DNA from: Intestinimonas timonensis
GTDB lineage: Bacteria > Bacillota > Clostridia > Oscillospirales > Oscillospiraceae
DNA: 64,000 nt
NCBI RefSeq assembly: GCF_900626145.1
Contig: NZ_LR130817.1
Location: 211,643-275,642, forward strand
Direction of reading: 5' to 3'
The notes beneath the pieces were generated by a model. It saw nothing but the letters and a program-made list of their open reading frames with translations, ran no database searches and was not told where the DNA came from. Position numbers and translations under genes: made by a program. Of this stretch, positions 35,251 through 43,962 are shown one piece after another (positions within the stretch are counted from its first letter, which is position 1; each line of letters starts with the position of its first letter).

Positions 35251-35303
35251 AGCGCTGTTCGAGTGCTGCCTTTTGGGCAGTGCCCGCAGCGCTTTGTTTT
35301 TTT
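35251..35303 (+). terminator. Second tandem terminator T2 before kal
   Basis: AGCGCTG (35251-35257) pairs with CAGCGCT (35287-35293) around an inner CTGCC/GGCAG hairpin, then TTGTTTTTTT. GCGCTGTTC in its 5' arm (35252-35260) can also pair with GAATAGCGC (35223-35231) in the 3' arm of T1. Confidence 0.8.
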
Positions 35304-35346
35304 GCTCGGTGAACAAATTCTAAAAAATCGACAGGAGGACATTACC

Positions 35347-35742
35347 ATGGAAGAGATCAAATCCCTGCTCCGGCTCCGCATGAGTGCGAAGGATGCCCAC
35401 TACGGCGGAAATCTGGTGGACGGCGCCCACATGGTCCATCTCTTCGGCGATGTGGCCACTGAGCTGCTCATCATCTGCGACGGCGATGAGGGCCTGTTCT
35501 GCGCCTACGACAACGTGGAGTTCCTGGCTCCCGTGTATGCCGGCGACTACATCGAAGCCGAGGGCAAGATCACCAAGATCGGCAATACCTCCCGCAAGAT
35601 GGAGTTCGAGGCCCGCAAGGTCATCGTCTCCCGCCCCGACATCAACGACTCCGCCGCCGACGTGCTGCCTGAGCCCGTGGTGGTGTGCCGTGCCTCCGGT
35701 ACCTGTGTGGTGCCCAAGGATAAGCAGCGCAAGACCCGGTAA
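35347..35742 (+). CDS. kal: 3-aminobutyryl-CoA ammonia-lyase
   Basis: The 131-residue hot-dog-fold enzyme removes ammonia from L-3-aminobutyryl-CoA to give crotonyl-CoA, the last dedicated step of lysine fermentation. The family feature is [20 protein letters not shown] near the N-terminus, and the length is as expected. ACAGGAGGAC precedes ATG 35347. It is the first gene behind the riboswitch and is followed by kce, the enzyme that makes its substrate. Crotonyl-CoA then enters the butyrate route. Confidence 0.9.
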   Translation: MEEIKSLLRLRMSAKDAHYGGNLVDGAHMVHLFGDVATELLIICDGDEGLFCAYDNVEFLAPVYAGDYIEAEGKITKIGNTSRKMEFEARKVIVSRPDINDSAADVLPEPVVVCRASGTCVVPKDKQRKTR

Positions 35743-35830
35743 GACATCTTCCGGACGACGGATCCGAAACAGAAGAAGGGCGGCTCCCCAGGGGGGCCGA
35801 ACGCCAACGTGACAGAAAGGAGCGGTCCCA

Positions 35831-36649
35831 TTGGAGAAGCTGATCATCACTGCCGCCATCTGCGGCGCAGAGGTCACCAAAGCCCATAACCCCGCAGTTC
35901 CCTACACCGTGGAGGAGATGGTCCGGGAGGCCAAGAGCGCCTTTGAAGCCGGCGCCGCCGTCATCCACGTCCACGTCCGTGAGGACGACGGAACGCCCAC
36001 CCAGGACCGGGAGCGGTTCCGGGTGGTGCTGGATGCCATCAAGGAGGCCTGCCCCGGTGTCATCCTCATCCCCTCCACCGGCGGCGCCACCGGCATGACC
36101 CCGGAGGAGCGTCTCCAGCCCACTGAGCTGTGCCCTGAGATGGCCACTCTGGACTGCGGTACCTGTAACTTCGGCGATGACATCTTCGTCAACGATATGC
36201 CCACCATGCGGGCCTTTGGCAAGCGGATGCTGGAAAACCACATCAAGCCCGAGTACGAGTGCTTTGAGATCGGCCATCTGGACACTGTTGTCAGCATGGC
36301 GGAGAAGGGCCTGGTGCCCGGCGCTCCCATGCAGTTCAACTTCGTGCTGGGCGTCAGCGGCTGCACTCCCGCTACTGTGGGCAACCTGGACTATCTGGTC
36401 AAGCAGATCCCCGCCGGCTCTACCTGGACGGTTACCGGTGTAGGCCGGGGTGCCTGGCCCATGGCCGCCGCCGGCATCATCATGGGCGGCAACGTCCGGG
36501 TAGGCTTTGAGGACAACATCTACCTGGAGAAAGGCCGCAAGGCTGCCTCCAACGGCGAGCTGGTGGAAAAGGTGGTCCGCCTGGCCAAGGAGCTGGGCCG
36601 TGAGATCGCCACCCCCGACGAGGCCCGTAAGATCCTGGGCCTGATCTGA
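35831..36649 (+). CDS. kce: 3-keto-5-aminohexanoate cleavage enzyme
   Basis: This 272-residue zinc enzyme of the BKACE family cleaves 3-keto-5-aminohexanoate with acetyl-CoA to give acetoacetate and 3-aminobutyryl-CoA. The zinc-binding motif is AAVIHVHVREDDGTPTQD (about residues 38-55), and STGGATGMTPEERLQ lies at about residue 80. The start is TTG 35831 after GAAAGGAG. Acetoacetate from this step would feed acetoacetyl-CoA formation. A 330-nt gap with a nearly G-free stretch separates it from kdd. Confidence 0.92.
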   Translation: MEKLIITAAICGAEVTKAHNPAVPYTVEEMVREAKSAFEAGAAVIHVHVREDDGTPTQDRERFRVVLDAIKEACPGVILIPSTGGATGMTPEERLQPTELCPEMATLDCGTCNFGDDIFVNDMPTMRAFGKRMLENHIKPEYECFEIGHLDTVVSMAEKGLVPGAPMQFNFVLGVSGCTPATVGNLDYLVKQIPAGSTWTVTGVGRGAWPMAAAGIIMGGNVRVGFEDNIYLEKGRKAASNGELVEKVVRLAKELGREIATPDEARKILGLI

Positions 36650-36979
36650 ACGATCCCCTGCCGGGTGAGACCCGGAGTACATTAAGTACATTAATTTGTA
36701 GTCCCAGCCGGCGAGGACGCGAAGGGGGACCCGCGCTCCAGAGCCGGTATCCATATCCCAAACCAAACCCAATATACCATTTCCCATTCCCAATTTCCAA
36801 ACCAATACCCAAACCGATCCCAAATTCCCAATTCCATTTCCCATTTCCCAAACAAAAAACCAAACCACAAAACCATTCCCATTCCCAAATTCCCAAACCC
36901 AAACAGAAGATCCCACAGCAACCCGCGCCGTCCGGACAGACGGAGGTGTCCCCAAAGCAGAATGTATGGAGGTCAAAAC
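36650..36979 (+). other. Intergenic gap kce-kdd containing a nearly G-free tract
   Basis: No gene is present. From 36751 to 36905 the coding strand has one G (36816) in 155 nt and is about 40% C by hand count, built from words such as CCCATT, CCCAAA and CCAATT. A short repeat GTACATTAA occurs twice at about 36674-36691. The flanks have normal composition. The transcript here would be almost unstructured and C-rich. Confidence 0.9.
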
Positions 36980-38020
36980 ATGCAGAAAAAAGGCAACAAG
37001 TACGGTGTCCATCGCGTGATCGAGCCCAAGGGCCTTCTGACCCAGGCTGCCAAGAAGATCGACAACACCATGGAGTGCTGGTCCAACGAGATCCTGTGCG
37101 ACGTGTCCGCCCTGAACATCGACTCCGCTTCCTTTACTCAGATCTATGAGGCCTGCGGCAAGGACCTGGATAAGACTGAGCAGATGATCCTGGATATCGT
37201 GGCTGAGCGCGGCAAAATGCAGAACCCCGTCACTGGTTCCGGCGGCATGTTCATCGGTACCGTCCGCGAGATCGGCGAGGATCTGGTGGGCAAAATCGAC
37301 CTGAAGGTGGGCGATAAGATCGCCTCCCTGGTCTCTCTGTCTCTGACCCCCCTGAAGATCAACAAGATCAAGGCCATCCACCCCGAGATCGACCGTGTGG
37401 ACGTGGATGCCCAGGCCATCCTCTTTGAGTCCGGCCTGTATGCCAAGCTGCCTGAGGACATGAGCGAGGAGCTGGCTCTGGCTGCCCTGGACGTGGCCGG
37501 CGCTCCCGCCCAGACCGCCAAGCTGGTGAAGCCCGGCGATTCCGTCCTCATCCTGGGCGGCGCTGGCAAGGGCGGCATGATGTGCTGCTACGAGGCCATG
37601 AAGCGCGTCGGCCCCACCGGCAATGTGGTGGCCCTGGTCATTTGCCAGGAGGACGCCGACCTGCTCAAGAGCATGAACCTCTGCCACCACGCCATCGTGG
37701 GCTCCGCCACCAACCCCGTGGAGGTGCTGGAGAAGTCCCTGGCTGTCAACGGCGGCAAGGAGTACGACATCTCCATCCTCATCGTCAACGTGCCCGCCTG
37801 TGAGATGAGCGCCATTCTCCCCGTCCGGGACAACGGCACCGTCTACTGCTTCTCCATGGCCACCGATTTCGCCAAGGCCGCCCTGGGCGCCGAGGGCTGC
37901 GGCAAGGATGTCACCATGGTCATCGGCAACGGATACACCAAGGACCACGCCGAGATCACCCTGGCCGAGCTCCGGGAGAACCCCCAGCTCAAGGCCTACT
38001 TCGAGAAGAAGTATCTGTAA
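36980..38020 (+). CDS. kdd: L-erythro-3,5-diaminohexanoate dehydrogenase
   Basis: The 346-residue enzyme oxidises and deaminates 3,5-diaminohexanoate to 3-keto-5-aminohexanoate with NAD(P)+. The nucleotide loop is VLILGGAGKGGMMCCYEAMK (about residues 178-197). GGAGG lies 7 nt before ATG 36980, so I prefer it over ATG 36962. The last 52 nt, stop included, recur at 38182-38233 behind a small structured repeat. The gene is flanked by its pathway partners kce and kamA. Confidence 0.92.
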   Translation: MQKKGNKYGVHRVIEPKGLLTQAAKKIDNTMECWSNEILCDVSALNIDSASFTQIYEACGKDLDKTEQMILDIVAERGKMQNPVTGSGGMFIGTVREIGEDLVGKIDLKVGDKIASLVSLSLTPLKINKIKAIHPEIDRVDVDAQAILFESGLYAKLPEDMSEELALAALDVAGAPAQTAKLVKPGDSVLILGGAGKGGMMCCYEAMKRVGPTGNVVALVICQEDADLLKSMNLCHHAIVGSATNPVEVLEKSLAVNGGKEYDISILIVNVPACEMSAILPVRDNGTVYCFSMATDFAKAALGAEGCGKDVTMVIGNGYTKDHAEITLAELRENPQLKAYFEKKYL

Positions 38021-38181
38021 AGCGATCGACAGGCCAATAGAGCTCGGCCGCCGGCATCTGCCGGCCGCGCCTTCCGGCGCGCCCAAGGGTTTTGCGCAGC
38101 AAAACCTTGCCGCAGGGGCAATTCACTTGCCCCGAGGATGTCAAATCTCTGGGGTCCCCGCGCAATGAAATTGCGTGGGGC
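38021..38181 (+). repeat. Structured repeat family A, copy 2 (161 nt), between kdd and kamA
   Basis: Hairpins in order are GCCGGCA/TGCCGGC (about 38052-38066), GCGCC/GGCGC, CAAGGGTTTTG with CAAAACCTTG (38089-38114), GGGGCAA/TTGCCCC with loop TTCAC (about 38117-38135), and CCCCGCGCAAT with ATTGCGTGGGG (about 38156-38180). The order and loops match the copy at 9678-9833. It is flanked by two copies of the kdd 3' end (37969-38020 and 38182-38233; 51 of 52 identical). Confidence 0.75.
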
Positions 38182-38233
38182 GCTCCGGGAGAACCCCCAG
38201 CTCAAGGCCTACTTCGAGAAGAAGTACCTGTAA
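38182..38233 (+). repeat. Second copy of the kdd 3' end
   Basis: These 52 nt repeat the last codons and stop of kdd with a single, silent change (TAT to TAC in the kdd frame). The following 150 nt to kamA hold further hairpins and no gene. Confidence 0.92.
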
Positions 38234-38386
38234 GCGGAACCGGAGGGGCACGCCCCACCGGGGTCAAAAAAACGAATGTTTCTGTTCCGGTCCCGGCCTG
38301 ACGGGACGGGGCCGGATCTTCAGAACGCCCACACCGGGCGCAGGCCGGGCCTGCGGGCCCAATACGACGAAAGGCGGTAACCAATT

Positions 38387-39658
38387 ATGATCTATCAGAA
38401 CGAATCTCGCCGTAAACAGCTTTTCCCCGATGTCTCTGATGCCGACTGGAACGACTGGCACTGGCAGGTCGCCAACCGGGCCGAGACTCTGGAGGATCTG
38501 AAGAAATACATCACCCTGACCCCCGAGGAGGAAGAGGGCGTCAAGGCCTGCCTGGGCACTCTGCGCATGGCCATCACCCCCTACTATCTCTCCCTCATCG
38601 ACCCCAATGATCCTTACGATCCCATCCGGAGACAGGCCATTCCCACCGCCAAGGAGCTCCACCAGTCCTGCGCTGATCTGCTGGATCCCCTCCACGAGGA
38701 CTCCGACTCCCCCGTGCCCGGCCTGACCCACCGCTATCCTGACCGTGTGCTGCTGCTGACCACCGACCAGTGCTCCATGTACTGCCGTCACTGCACCCGC
38801 CGCCGCTTCGCCGGCCAGCACGACACCAGCGTGCCCGTGGAGCAGATCGACAAGTGCATCGAGTACATCCGCAACACCCCCACCGTCCGCGACGTTCTCC
38901 TGTCCGGCGGCGATGTGCTGATGATCTCCGACGAGATGCTGGAGTACATCATCTCCCGTCTGCGTGAGATCCCCCACGTGGAGATCGTCCGTCTGGGTTC
39001 CCGCACCCCCGTGGTGTGCCCCCAGCGCATCACTCCCGAGCTGTGCAACATGCTCAAGAAGTATCATCCCATCTGGCTCAACACCCACTTCAACCATCCC
39101 AAGGAGATCACCAAGGAGGCCGCCGAAGCCTGCGCCCGTCTGGCCGATGCCGGTGTGCCTCTGGGCAACCAGTCCGTGCTGCTGGCCGGCGTGAACGACT
39201 GTGTCCACACCATGAAGAAGCTGGTTCAGATGCTGGTCCAGATCCGGGTCCGCCCCTACTACATCTATCAGTGCGACCTGTCCATGGGCCTGGAGCACTT
39301 CCGTACTCCTGTCAGCAAGGGCATCGAGATCATCGAGGCCCTCCGCGGCCACACCTCCGGTTACTGCGTGCCCACCTTCGTGGTGGATGCCCCCGGCGGC
39401 GGCGGCAAGACCCCCGTTATGCCTCAGTACGTCATCTCCCAGACGCCTCACAAGGTCATCCTCCGCAACTACGAGGGCGTTATCACCACCTACACCGAGC
39501 CCGAGCACTACGAGGAGACCTGCCAGTGCGAGTACTGCAAGGCTGAGCGCGAGGGCAAGCGCAAGGTGGAGCTCATGGGTGTGGCCGGTCTGGAGCGCGG
39601 CCAGGCGCTGTCCATGGAGCCCGCCAACCTGGAGCGCCACAAGAGAGAAATGCACTGA
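38387..39658 (+). CDS. kamA: Lysine 2,3-aminomutase
   Basis: This 423-residue radical SAM and PLP enzyme converts L-lysine to L-beta-lysine, the first step of the pathway. The cluster motif CSMYCRHC lies at about residues 129-136 (CxxxCxxC). The PLP lysine is in GGGGKTPVMPQYV near residue 340. The C-terminus CQCEYCKAEREGK carries the zinc-site cysteines typical of the family. AAAGGCGG precedes the ATG. No motif is missing. Confidence 0.96.
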   Translation: MIYQNESRRKQLFPDVSDADWNDWHWQVANRAETLEDLKKYITLTPEEEEGVKACLGTLRMAITPYYLSLIDPNDPYDPIRRQAIPTAKELHQSCADLLDPLHEDSDSPVPGLTHRYPDRVLLLTTDQCSMYCRHCTRRRFAGQHDTSVPVEQIDKCIEYIRNTPTVRDVLLSGGDVLMISDEMLEYIISRLREIPHVEIVRLGSRTPVVCPQRITPELCNMLKKYHPIWLNTHFNHPKEITKEAAEACARLADAGVPLGNQSVLLAGVNDCVHTMKKLVQMLVQIRVRPYYIYQCDLSMGLEHFRTPVSKGIEIIEALRGHTSGYCVPTFVVDAPGGGGKTPVMPQYVISQTPHKVILRNYEGVITTYTEPEHYEETCQCEYCKAEREGKRKVELMGVAGLERGQALSMEPANLERHKREMH

Positions 39659-39805
39659 TCCTTTGTCCCCCTAACGGGACGAGAGACCGGACGTGGACCT
39701 CAGACGGTGAGACCGCCGGTCCGACCCCGGACCCCAAGCCGGGTCCGGGGCGTCCCCTCTCTCGTCTCGTTCCCTTTTCCCAAATATATGGAATGGAAGT
39801 GATAT

Positions 39806-41368
39806 GTGTTGGAATCCAAGCTCAATCTGAACTTTGACCTGGTGGAGCAGGCCCGTAACCATGCTTCCAAGGTGGCTGACGACACCCAGCGCTTCATTGA
39901 CCGGCACACCACGGTGGCCGTGGAGCGCACTGTGTGCCGTCTGCTGGGTATCGACGGCGTCAACAGCTTTGACGTGCCTCTGCCCAACGTGGTGGTGGAG
40001 CACCTGACCGCCAAGGGCGCTCTGGCGCAGGGCGCCGCCTTCTGGATCGGCAACGCCATGGTGGAGACCGGTAAGGACCCCCAGGCCATTGCTGAGGCCG
40101 TGGCCGACGGTTCCCTGGATCTCACCTCCCTCCCCGCCCACGCCGACGCCGACATCGACAAGGCCCTTGACCCTGTGGTCCAGGACGCCCTGAAGAAGAT
40201 CGCCGCCCGCCGCAACCGCCGCGAGGAGCTTTTGGCCAAGTACGGCGACAAGCAGGGTCCCTGGATCTACCTCATCGTGGCCACCGGCAACATCTATGAG
40301 GACATCGTCCAGGCTACCGCCGCCGCCCGTCAGGGCGCCGACGTCATCGCCGTCATCCGTACCACCGGCCAGTCCCTGCTGGACTACGTGCCCTACGGCG
40401 CCACCACCGAGGGCTTCGGCGGCACCTATGCAACCCAGGAGAACTTCCACCTCATGCGTGAGGCCCTGGACAAGGTGGGCGAGGAGCTGGGCCACTACAT
40501 CCGTCTGTGCAACTATTGCTCCGGCCTGTGCATGCCCGAGATCGCCGCCATGGGCGCCTTCGAGGGCCTGGACGTGATGCTCAACGACGCCCTTTACGGC
40601 ATCCTCTTCCGCGACATCAACATGCAGCGCACCCTGGTGGACCAGTCCTTCTCCCGCGCCATCAACGCCTATGCCGGCGTGGTCATCAACACCGGCGAGG
40701 ACAACTACCTCACCACCGCTGACGCCGTGGAGGAGGCCCACACCGTGCTGGCCTCCCAGTTCCTCAACGAGCAGTTCGCTCTCCGCGCCGGCCTCCCCGA
40801 GGAGCAGATGGGCCTGGGACATGCCTTTGAGATCGACCCGGACGTGGAGAACGGCTTCCTTTACGAGCTGGCCCAGGCCGAGATGGCCCGGGAGATCTTC
40901 CCCAACGCCCCCCTGAAGTACATGCCCCCCACCAAGTTCATGACTGGCAACATCTTCCGTGGCCACGTGCAGGATGCCCTCTTCAACATCGTCACTATCC
41001 TCACCGGTCAGAAAATCCACCTGCTGGGCATGATGACCGAGGCCATCCACACTCCCTTCCTCTCCGACCGCTTCCTGGCCATCCAGAACGCCCAGTACAT
41101 CTTCCGCACCATGCAGGACCTGGGCTCCGAGCTGGTCTTCAAGGAGGGCGGCATCATGCAGAACCGTGCCAACGACGTCCTCACCAAGGCCAACGACCTG
41201 CTGGCTGAGATCGAGCGGGTGGGCATCTTCGAGACCCTGGAGAAGGGCATCTTTGCCGACATCAAGCGTCCCCGTGACGGCGGCAAGGGCCTGGACGGCG
41301 TGTTCCAGAAGGCACCCGGCTACCGCAATCCCTTCATAGAGCCCATGATGAAAGGAGGCGCTCGCTAA
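39806..41368 (+). CDS. kamD: Beta-lysine 5,6-aminomutase alpha subunit
   Basis: The 520-residue large subunit of the B12- and PLP-dependent mutase moves the terminal amino group of beta-lysine from C6 to C5. It forms the barrel that houses the substrate. The start is GTG 39806 behind GGAAGTGA, after a 147-nt gap. The last base of its stop is the first base of the kamE start (TAATG), giving tight translational coupling of the two subunits. The length agrees with known KamD proteins. Confidence 0.94.
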   Translation: MLESKLNLNFDLVEQARNHASKVADDTQRFIDRHTTVAVERTVCRLLGIDGVNSFDVPLPNVVVEHLTAKGALAQGAAFWIGNAMVETGKDPQAIAEAVADGSLDLTSLPAHADADIDKALDPVVQDALKKIAARRNRREELLAKYGDKQGPWIYLIVATGNIYEDIVQATAAARQGADVIAVIRTTGQSLLDYVPYGATTEGFGGTYATQENFHLMREALDKVGEELGHYIRLCNYCSGLCMPEIAAMGAFEGLDVMLNDALYGILFRDINMQRTLVDQSFSRAINAYAGVVINTGEDNYLTTADAVEEAHTVLASQFLNEQFALRAGLPEEQMGLGHAFEIDPDVENGFLYELAQAEMAREIFPNAPLKYMPPTKFMTGNIFRGHVQDALFNIVTILTGQKIHLLGMMTEAIHTPFLSDRFLAIQNAQYIFRTMQDLGSELVFKEGGIMQNRANDVLTKANDLLAEIERVGIFETLEKGIFADIKRPRDGGKGLDGVFQKAPGYRNPFIEPMMKGGAR

Positions 41369-42159
41369 TGAGTTCCGGACTGTATCAAATCAGAGATAAG
41401 GACCTGGACACCACCCTGGACCTCACCAAGCTGCGCCCCTACGGCGACACCATGAACGACGCCAAGGTCCAGATGTCCTTCACCCTTCCTGTGAAGGACG
41501 ACGACAAGGGCGCCGCCGCCGCTGTGCAGCTGGCCCAGAAGATGGGCATTGCCGATCCCAACGTGGCTCTGCGCCAGAAGCTGGACGAGAACTTCACCTT
41601 CTATGTGGTCTACGGCGCCACCACCCACAGCGTCAACTACAATGAGATCGAGGTCCTCACCGTGGCTGACGAGGCCATGAGCATGGAGGAGACCAACGAG
41701 TACATCAAGGAGCACATCGGCCGCAAGCTGGTGGTGGTGGGCGCCTCCACCGGCACCGACGCCCACACCGTGGGCATTGACGCCATCATGAACCGGAAGG
41801 GCTTCGCCGGCCACTATGGCCTGGAGCGCTACGAGATGGTGGAGGCCTACAACCTGGGCTCCCAGGTGCCCAACGACGAGTTCCTCCACAAGGCTGAGGA
41901 GCTCAACGCCGATATCCTCCTCATCTCCCAGACCGTCACCCAGAAGGACGTCCACATCAAGAACCTCACCGAGTTCATCGAGCTGGCCGAGGCCGAGGGT
42001 GTCCGCGACAAGATGGTCCTCTGCTGCGGCGGCGCCCGCATCACCCACGCTCTGGCCAAGGAGCTGGGCTTCGATGCCGGCTTCGGCGCCGGCACCTATG
42101 CCGACGACGTCATCACCTTCGCCGCCAAGGAGATCGCCCGCCGTATGGGCCGGGAATAA
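41368..42159 (+). CDS. kamE: Beta-lysine 5,6-aminomutase beta subunit, B12-binding
   Basis: The 263-residue subunit carries the cobalamin motif DxHxxG as DAHTVG at about residues 131-136, so the cofactor binds base-off with His133 as lower ligand. The N-terminal segment FYVVYGATTHSVNYNEIEV belongs to the dimerisation region. The active complex is KamDE, repaired by KamBC. It is the last gene of the riboswitch operon; a strong terminator follows 37 nt later. Confidence 0.95.
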   Translation: MSSGLYQIRDKDLDTTLDLTKLRPYGDTMNDAKVQMSFTLPVKDDDKGAAAAVQLAQKMGIADPNVALRQKLDENFTFYVVYGATTHSVNYNEIEVLTVADEAMSMEETNEYIKEHIGRKLVVVGASTGTDAHTVGIDAIMNRKGFAGHYGLERYEMVEAYNLGSQVPNDEFLHKAEELNADILLISQTVTQKDVHIKNLTEFIELAEAEGVRDKMVLCCGGARITHALAKELGFDAGFGAGTYADDVITFAAKEIARRMGRE

Positions 42160-42196
42160 GCCCTTCCCACCTTATATATAATGAATGTATCCCCCC

Positions 42197-42234
42197 GTGC
42201 CCCGGCAGACATCCTGTCTGCCGGGGCACTTTTT
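42197..42234 (+). terminator. Terminator of the lysine operon
   Basis: GTGCCCCGGCAGACA (42197-42211) and TGTCTGCCGGGGCAC (42215-42229) pair perfectly, followed by TTTTT. Confidence 0.96.
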
Positions 42235-42279
42235 ACATATCAGGAGAGCTGTGTGGGAAAAATTTTCATGCCCAGGTGC

Positions 42280-42308
42280 TTTACAGGGAAGGGGATTTGC
42301 GGTATTCT
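42280..42308 (+). promoter_or_regulatory. Promoter of the hydrogenase gene
   Basis: TTTACA (42280-42285), 17 nt and TATTCT (42303-42308) lie just before the hydrogenase gene, after the operon terminator. Confidence 0.6.
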
Positions 42309-42346
42309 GGTGGTACCAATTTTGAAATGAAAGGGACGAAGGTTTC

Positions 42347-43870
42347 ATGAGAGGAGTAGAGACCCGGATCCAGGAGATCCGGCATCGGATCTTCCGGGAG
42401 GTGGCCCGGATGGCCTACCACACGGAGTGGCCGGTAGACAAGCGGATCGAGGCCCTGCCCTATAAGATCATTCCCGGCGAGGTAGGTAACTTCCGCAACG
42501 ACGTATTTCTGGAGCGTGCCATCGTGGGCGAGCGCCTGCGGCTGGCCATGGGCCTGCCCTGCCGGAGCGCGGCGGAGCATGCTCCCCTCTCCGACAATAT
42601 TGAGGCGGCAGACCGGCCGGAGACCTACTATACTCCGCCCCTCATCAACGTCATCAAGTTTGCCTGCAACGGTTGTACCGAGAAGCGGGTGCTGGTGACC
42701 GAGGGCTGCCAGGGCTGCCTGGCCCACCCCTGCGTGGAGGTGTGCCCCAAGGACGCCATCAAGCTGGACCGCTACAATGGCCGGTCGGTTATCGACCAGG
42801 AGAAGTGCATCAAGTGCGGCCGCTGTGCCGATGTGTGCGCCTACCACGCCATCATCACCCAGACCCGGCCCTGCGCCGCTGCCTGCGGCATGGACGCCAT
42901 CCACAGCGACGCCAACGGCAAGGCCGAGATCGACTATGACAAGTGCGTCTCCTGCGGCATGTGCCTGGTGAACTGCCCCTTCGGCGCCATCGCCGACAAG
43001 TCCCAGATCTTCCAAGTCATCCGGGCCATCCAGTCCGGTGAGCGGGTCTACGCCGCCGTGGCTCCCGCTTTCGTGGGCCAGTTCGGCCCCAAGGTCACCC
43101 CGGGCAAGCTCCGTGCCGCCATGAAGCAGCTGGGTTTTGCCGATGTCTTCGAGGTGGCCATCGGCGCCGACCTGTGTGCCGCCCAGGAGGCCGACGACTT
43201 CCTCCGGGAAGTGCCGGAGGAGCTGCCCTTCATGGGCACCTCCTGCTGCCCCGCCTGGTCGGTGATGGCCAAGAAGCTCTTCCCCGACCACGCCAACTGC
43301 ATCTCCATGGCGCTCACCCCCATGACCCTCACCGCCCGACTCATCAAGCATGAGCATCCCAATGCCAAGGTGGTCTTCATCGGGCCCTGCGCCGCCAAAA
43401 AACTGGAGGCCATGCGCAAGAGTGTCCGCAGTGAGGTGGACTTTGTCCTCACCTTTGAGGAGATGGACGGCATTTTTGACGCCAAGCATGTGGATCTGGA
43501 AAACATTGCAGAGGACCCCAATGGCGTCAACGACGCCTCGACGGATGGCCGGAACTTTGCCGTCTCCGGTGGTGTAGCCCAGGCGGTGGTCAATGTTATC
43601 AAGGACCGCTATCCAGACAAGGAAGTCAAGGTCACCGGTGCGGAAGGCCTCCGGGAGTGCCGCAAGATGCTTCAGGACGCCGTGGCCGGCAAGTATCCCG
43701 GCTACCTGCTGGAGGGCATGGCCTGTCCCGGCGGCTGCGTGGCCGGTGCCGGCACCATGCAGCCCATCAAGAAGTCCCAGGCCATGGTGGGCATCTATGC
43801 CAAGCAGGCCGGTCATAAGATCGCCAGCCAGACCGAACACATTAAGGAGCTGGACAAGCTGGTGGACTGA
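42347..43870 (+). CDS. Monomeric [FeFe] hydrogenase, group B type
   Basis: The 507-residue protein has an N-terminal cysteine segment, two 4Fe-4S ferredoxin-like repeats (CIKCGRCADVCAYHAI and CVSCGMCLVNCPFGAI, about residues 160-225), then the H-cluster domain. The H-cluster motifs are present as TSCCPAW, FIGPCAAKKLEA and EGMACPGGCVAGAG. The sequence fits the group B1 enzymes of clostridia. It could re-oxidise ferredoxin to hydrogen, but the direction is unproven. It is not in the riboswitch transcript if the preceding terminator is efficient. Confidence 0.87.
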   Translation: MRGVETRIQEIRHRIFREVARMAYHTEWPVDKRIEALPYKIIPGEVGNFRNDVFLERAIVGERLRLAMGLPCRSAAEHAPLSDNIEAADRPETYYTPPLINVIKFACNGCTEKRVLVTEGCQGCLAHPCVEVCPKDAIKLDRYNGRSVIDQEKCIKCGRCADVCAYHAIITQTRPCAAACGMDAIHSDANGKAEIDYDKCVSCGMCLVNCPFGAIADKSQIFQVIRAIQSGERVYAAVAPAFVGQFGPKVTPGKLRAAMKQLGFADVFEVAIGADLCAAQEADDFLREVPEELPFMGTSCCPAWSVMAKKLFPDHANCISMALTPMTLTARLIKHEHPNAKVVFIGPCAAKKLEAMRKSVRSEVDFVLTFEEMDGIFDAKHVDLENIAEDPNGVNDASTDGRNFAVSGGVAQAVVNVIKDRYPDKEVKVTGAEGLRECRKMLQDAVAGKYPGYLLEGMACPGGCVAGAGTMQPIKKSQAMVGIYAKQAGHKIASQTEHIKELDKLVD

Positions 43871-43881
43871 GTTCCACACAT

Positions 43882-43930
43882 AAAAGACGGCGGACGCCGA
43901 CCTGTAAAAGGTCGCGTGTCCGCCGTCTTT
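43882..43930 (+). terminator. Terminator after the hydrogenase gene
   Basis: AAAAGACGGCGGACGC and GCGTGTCCGCCGTCTTT form a long stem around an inner GACC/GGTC hairpin. Confidence 0.85.
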
Positions 43931-43962
43931 GTGGTATGATGGGGAGGAGAGGGGGAAGGCAT

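Noticed and set aside
36751..36905. G-poor tract as a CRISPR array or simple tandem repeat
   Set aside because: No repeat unit of constant length or spacer pattern exists; the words are degenerate and irregularly spaced.
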